NCBI GenBank assembly: GCA_964030475.1
Contig: CAXIPT010000002.1
Location: 10,242,166-10,306,165, forward strand
Direction of reading: 5' to 3'
Source: Tethya wilhelma
Taxonomy: Eukaryota > Porifera > Demospongiae > Tethyida > Tethyidae
Length of the DNA stretch: 64,000 nucleotides
Shown here: piece by piece, positions 60,101-64,000 of the stretch
How positions within the stretch are numbered: position 1 is the first letter of the stretch
How the letters are laid out: the number at the start of each line of letters is the position of its first letter
Notes under the pieces: model-generated
Databases searched by the model: none
Told to the model about the DNA's origin: nothing
Seen by the model: only the letters and a program-made list of their open reading frames with translations
Translations under genes and position numbers: made by a program

Positions 60101-60423
60101 GTGAAATGATATCGAATCAGAGAAAGATCTGCAAAATATATAGGAAATTATAAATTTTCAGTCAGGCATGAAGTTTGACTGTATAAAATCTGTCTGACAG
60201 AAAGAGCACTGAACATACATGATAAACCTATGAATCTCATAGAGCCTGTTCAGGTATGACTTGAAGTCATGCAGTATATTAGAAACAGTGATGATATAGA
60301 AGGGAAAAACAAGAGCTAGAAAGAGTTCTCAACAACTTCACTTCACTTACTTCTCAGAGCTGATACAGAAGAGAGAGAACTACAGATAACCAACAGATTC
60401 AGTATAAACATCTGATTCTTCAT
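52726..60423 (-). CDS. Receptor tyrosine kinase E with ALK/LTK-like glycine-rich ectodomain (complete)
   Basis: Sixteen phased exons, 1097 residues: 60351-60423, 58878-60128, 57854-58085, 57388-57587, 56812-57088, 56432-56528, 56046-56192, 55294-55407, 54584-54670, 54235-54373, 53990-54086, 53739-53814, 53524-53596, 53295-53454, 52989-53102, 52726-52882. Signal peptide (MFILNLLVICSSLSSVSA region), glycine-rich domain (GGFGGGGGQCGVGGAGGGYT) and EGF-like end (DCGCTGVC...CVCPAGTSLAPDGFDC) to about 441, two further ectodomain exons, TM at about 641-670. Kinase from about 798: GEGQFG (812-817), VAVKTL, HVHRDIAARNC (HRD 945-947), ADFGMARG, SYGVLLWEIVTYGDLPL. Same exon plan as gene C. All catalytic residues intact. 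It lies head-to-head with gene F. Confidence 0.93.
55176..55278. repeat. (CA)n microsatellite
   Basis: About 100 bp of CA with CGCA/TACA interruptions, just downstream of exon 8 of RTK E. Confidence 0.95.
57095..57197. repeat. (TG)n microsatellite containing N57159
   Basis: About 100 bp TG tract starting a few bases upstream of the TM exon acceptor of RTK E. The N inside suggests an unresolved repeat length, not a misjoin, because the exons on both sides belong to one phased gene. Confidence 0.95.
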
Positions 60424-61030
60424 TTTCACCGTCTCAATGGGGTGCTCAAATTACAAGAATAGACTTGAACGAACCAGTACTGGCAGTATTCAGTTTCTTT
60501 CTGAAGCAGATGCACTGGCTTGCATTCTACCCTACGTACTTAGCTAGGTCATTAAATACTCAGTATGCTGAAAATTGAATTAAATAGTGCGTGGGTTGGC
60601 TAATCAGGCAGCAATTAAAGGGTGGGGCTAGCTAAAATTTGTAACCAGAGCATGTGTCTGCAAGATCTGGAAAAGGACGCTCATTTTTTTGTTCTGCATC
60701 AAGAAAAAGACTGAACTTCCCACTCAGACAGTTACCAATACTATTCAACGGCAGTTACTGCTACCTTACTGGCTATCAAGCATTGTACCTGAAAATCAGG
60801 CTACAAATGTTGAGGTATAGATAAATACACTGTATCTAGCCTACAAATTTTTATCTGTTTCTCAATCATAGTAGTACCGTGATTGTAAACTTCACTGTGG
60901 CAACAGAATGATTTTTTTCTTTTTGGTTTAACCAAAGGGAGGTCTTTCATAAAATTGTTATCTACTTTATCCAGAGTTGTATCTTAATTATCTTAACCTG
61001 CTGTGCTGACTAGAAGCAACTCAAGTTACG
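60424..61030. promoter_or_regulatory. Divergent spacer between RTK E and pseudokinase gene F
   Basis: 607 bp between two outward-pointing start codons. It should hold the promoter of E and, unless F has upstream exons, that of F. No TATA box or repeat stands out. A splice-like AACTCAAG lies just before the F ATG, so an upstream non-coding exon is possible. Confidence 0.45.
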
Positions 61031-62327
61031 ATGGACGAAGCCAGTGCCAGTGGCTTTATTGTCATGACGACTGCCTCCCCAACACAGTCCTCTTTCAACC
61101 AAATGATCATCATAATAGCAGCTGCTTCCACTGCTTCCATAGTAGTGGTGCTATTAGCAGCTGTACTTATCATAGTTCTACTCGTAATGTGTGGTCTGCG
61201 AAGACATCCGAAGAGAAATGTCAAGAGGTATGCCTAAAATTACATAATATTATTATTAATATTTAGTACATGATCCACGATTCTATATAGTGCACAGTTT
61301 TTTCACAATCGCACAAACTTCAGTTTGGTCAAAATATTGATTGCGTGACCTTTTGCCCATTTTTGTGCTAGCTGGAGTAATTCTCTGCAGACCATAAGGT
61401 CTTGGGGACTACAATTAAATTTTATAGTAGTGGCAAATGTTCAACGCCTACACACTTACTCACTATCACATGAACATATACATTTGGGTGGGTAATACAG
61501 CAAGAGTAAAGTTACTCTTGGTTGAAGTCCATCTGGTTTGAGAATGCCGGTAGAAAAACTTGAATAACTTTCTAAATACCCAACCGATTTCAAAATTTCA
61601 AGCACCATTGGAAAGCCCTCGATCTTCCTGTCCTTTTGGTTGCTTTTTCAGCGTCCTACACCTTACCAGTCAAAAGTTAGCTACTTTGTTCCATAGAAAA
61701 AGTATGGTTATGAATCTCATTAATTCACTTGCTGGCAGCATTCTCAAACCAGATGGACTTTAGAGTGTGATGCGATGAACTGATATAGCTGCTATACTTC
61801 AGGTGGGTTCCCGATATCTGGTGCTGTGTCGCATAATAGTATACTTCAAATTTGGCAACGCAATGCAACGCAATATGCAGACGCAGATTAAGAAAAATCA
61901 TATCCAAATGTACATTTGATACGTTGTGTTCCTGAGTATCTGTGTATGAATATTTTGTACATGTTGCAATGGAAACTCACCTTCATACACTCACTCACTC
62001 ACACGTGCAGGCAAATGCCAATGATGCTGGTGAATGAGAGAGTTTCTGAGTCTCAAGTTGGGATGATGTCTTCATCAGTGAGCCACAACATGAGCTGTCA
62101 GACCTCCTTTGTGCAGTCCTCAGTGATGCTAGTATGAGAGTGTGGTATTAGTAGCTGTGTAAGCTCATAGTATTGTCACTGATGATTCTCATACCTTGTG
62201 GTATGACTTTTTTTCCTTTTTGCACATAAATTATAGGAGAATACTCTTTCTTCGACTTATCACTCGATACAACTTGTAAGTTTCAAGATGAAAATGAGAA
62301 AGATTAAAACTATTCTCTCTCTCTCTN

Positions 62328-62401
<74 letters not shown>

Positions 62402-63651
62402 GAAGAAAGTTCAGTATCACTTCCAAGACATCGAAAATTTATGCCTAAATTAGGTACAAAATTATTCGTTTAGATTTTAATTTCTACATTTATCCTAATA
62501 ATATTAGGTGCATAGTGTGAAAATTGATTTGCTAACGTAACCACGGCAATTTAGTTCACTTTGGCATCCCACAATACCTATTAGGACTGATGGTACCTGA
62601 GTACGACTTCTCGAAGCAGCGAATTGAAGACGATAAAGTATTATAAACAGTTTAGATAATTTTTTTTTTTGATAATAATTATGAGCGTCTTTCTTTCAGG
62701 ATTGGGACTATCCGAGTGAAAATCTGTTGTTTGTTCGTGACATTTCTGAAGGAAGGTTTGGGAAGATATCGCTGATGAAAGCCAGTGTAAGTATAGTGTG
62801 TGTGTGTGTGTGTGTGTGTACAGCTAATCATTCATCTACAAAAAAATTTCATGCTTGATCTAATCTCTCAGGGTATCCATGGTTGCGATGATCTTATCCC
62901 CGTGGTTGTCAAGAGCTGTGAGCGTCCGGACAAGAAAGAAGAGTTCTTTAGCGAGATAGAACTGTTGAAGAAGTTTGTCCATACAAACATCATTAGTCTT
63001 CTAGGTACCATCAAATGTGGACCGCTTCATATCTTCCACTGATTACATACGCTAATGATACGTATGTATATTTATACAGGTGTATCTGAACATGATGATG
63101 TCCCGTTGCTAATCATTGAATTCATGCCGTACGGTGACCTGAAAAGCTTTCTACTTGAACATAGGTCTAAGAGAATAGCAATTATGTAGCCTCGTACCCA
63201 GGCCACTCCCAGTTTTTGCTGTGTTACACGCAGAAACTGGGAGTGCAAAAACTGGGAGTGGCCTGGGTACGAGGCTAGCAATTATGCACTATTATAGCCT
63301 CGTATCCAGGCTCTCCTCTTTAACCTTTAGTGTAAGGTTAAAGGTGAGAGCCTGGGTACGAAGCTAGCACCATTATTCATTTTCTCCATCAATCCCATCA
63401 CTGCAGGCCCGATAATCGCCAACTGATTACTAAAGGCTCCAAGTCTCAAGCAGTGGTGTCCAGAGGAAGTAGTCCTCTTACTGAAGAATATTTCTACCGG
63501 TTTGCTCTGGATGTGAGCTGAAAAAGATCAATGATTCATGTGGATACCGGGCATGTTTTCTTCTATCCTTTTGTATAGGTTGCAAATGCTCTCAAATTTC
63601 TCGGAGATCATGACTACCTCCACAGAAATATTGCTGCAAAGAACTGCTTGG
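61031..63651 (+). CDS. TM-anchored predicted pseudokinase F (RTK-derived, ectodomain nearly absent; 3' end beyond window)
   Basis: Exons: 61031-61227, 62011-62131, 62237-62275, 62402-62453, 62585-62637, 62700-62786, 62872-63004, 63080-63164, 63407-63512, 63579-63651; all phases close. It starts MDEASASGFIVMTTASPTQS, only about 24 residues before a TM helix (IIIIAAASTASIVVVLLAAV...), with no signal peptide seen. The kinase exons align with genes A, C and E (DWDYPSENLLFVRDISEG; VVVKSCERP; LLIIEFMPYGDLKSFL). The P-loop reads SEGRFG instead of GEGQFG, and the catalytic loop reads LHRNIAAKNC, with Asn replacing the catalytic Asp. The Lys of VVVK is kept. No disabling frameshift or stop is visible, so an inactive signalling partner is likelier than a dead gene. 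The DFG exon lies beyond 64000 or was not recognised. Confidence 0.82.
61525..61763 (+). repeat. Full-length MITE with ~28-bp terminal inverted repeats
   Basis: Left end AAGTCCATCTGGTTTGAGAA and right end TTCTCAAACCAGATGGACTT are exact reverse complements over these 20 bases. The body of about 190 bp is shared with 44029, 9325 and 1349 (reverse). In intron 1 of gene F. No ORF of its own. Confidence 0.88.
62311..62399. repeat. (CT)n microsatellite with N62327
   Basis: About 85 bp of CT ending at the AAG acceptor of the exon at 62402, so it serves as its polypyrimidine tract. The N inside marks unresolved repeat length. Confidence 0.95.
63187..63277. repeat. Near-perfect foldback hairpin element (type copy)
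   Basis: The left arm TAGCCTCGTACCCAGGCCAC and right arm GTGGCCTGGGTACGAGGCTA are perfect reverse complements. The pairing continues through ACTCCCAGTTTTTGC/GCAAAAACTGGGAGT. In an intron of gene F. Confidence 0.9.
63295..63366. repeat. Second foldback hairpin element
   Basis: Left arm TAGCCTCGTATCCAGGCTCT, right arm AGAGCCTGGGTACGAAGCTA, with an inner TTTAACCTT/AAGGTTAAA pair. It lies 17 bp after the first element, in the same intron. Confidence 0.85.
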
Positions 63652-63667
63652 GTTAGTATTCTGTATA

Positions 63668-63888
63668 CCATATAGTGGGAAAGTTTCACGGTGTTTAACT
63701 TTTATGGTTTTCACGGATCACAATCCGTCCACGAAAGCTTTTATCCGTGAAATTCTCCGTAACATATATATACGTATGGGCGCGCTCACACAACTCATCT
63801 GCAAAAGTTAAAAAGACGCAAAAATGTTTGACGAGAGACATCCGCGAAAGTTTGACACCATGAAACTTTCCCTCTTTAGTGCTATAGG
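63668..63888. repeat. Foldback element with GGGAAAGTTTCA inverted ends
   Basis: Left arm TAGTGGGAAAGTTTCACGGTGT; right arm, as reverse complement, reads AGAGGGAAAGTTTCATGGTGT. Internal CACGG/CCGTG segments give extra pairing. About 220 bp, no ORF. Confidence 0.7.
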
Positions 63889-64000
63889 CTTGTTCATACA
63901 TGTATGTTTTGTTTCGTTGGGGCAGGTTTGTGCAAGCATTTGAGAAATCATTTACACATTGTTGCTCAAATTATGTGTGTGTACTTTGAACCTCCATTCC

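Overview
This is eukaryotic genomic DNA from an early-branching metazoan, most likely a demosponge of the Amphimedon type. The organism is inferred from content, not proven. The window has compact intron-rich genes with short introns, very many (TG)n/(GA)n microsatellites, a tandem cluster of receptor tyrosine kinases (RTKs) with ALK/LTK-like glycine-rich ectodomains, a RECK orthologue, and families of short foldback elements inside introns. Seven isolated N bases look like collapsed assembly gaps. At two of them (31009, 34149) unrelated genes are cut and abutted, so gene order across an N should not be trusted.

Left part (1-17 kb). A tandem pair of cysteine-rich two-module surface protein genes (1-518, 3573-4826) sits tail-to-tail with a complete 11-exon CPVL-like serine carboxypeptidase (4934-8821, minus). 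The upstream Cys-rich copy still carries a decayed remnant of the carboxypeptidase 3' exons, so both were duplicated as one block. Formin FH2-like remnants lie between. A 138-bp divergent promoter separates the carboxypeptidase from a TATDN1-type TatD nuclease gene (8960-16990, plus). The TatD gene contains a 2.1-2.4 kb internal tandem duplication carrying exons 10-12 plus an antisense tRNA-Gly(GCC). The duplicated cassettes cannot be spliced in series without a frameshift.

Middle (17-34 kb). After about 5.7 kb with no recognisable gene comes a RECK-like gene (22680-28996, plus; 5' end not found): CC-knot motifs, frizzled-like region, Kazal-like modules and a C-terminal hydrophobic anchor. 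Next are an intronless gene of six ubiquitin-like domains lacking Gly-Gly (29401-30987, minus, 5' truncated at an N), a truncated Cys-rich paralogue, a decayed Helitron fragment (32.5-33.9 kb) and another Cys-rich 5' fragment.

Right part (34-64 kb). This is an RTK array on the minus strand: A (3' truncated), B (signal, TM and juxtamembrane exons only), C (complete, 1134 aa), D2 and D1 (two tandem, gap-separated copies with a Met/TAM-like kinase) and E (complete, 1097 aa). F (61031-63651, plus) is divergent from E and encodes a TM protein with almost no ectodomain and a kinase domain whose HRD motif reads HRN, a predicted pseudokinase. C, D1 and E share the same ectodomain plan (signal exon, one giant glycine-rich/EGF exon, two ectodomain exons, TM exon). 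D1 joins that ectodomain to a different kinase class from C and E. A roughly 180-bp block nearly identical in C, D1 and E suggests gene conversion.

Exon limits were read by eye from GT/AG sites and checked for phase. For genes C, E, the carboxypeptidase and TatD the phases close to complete reading frames.
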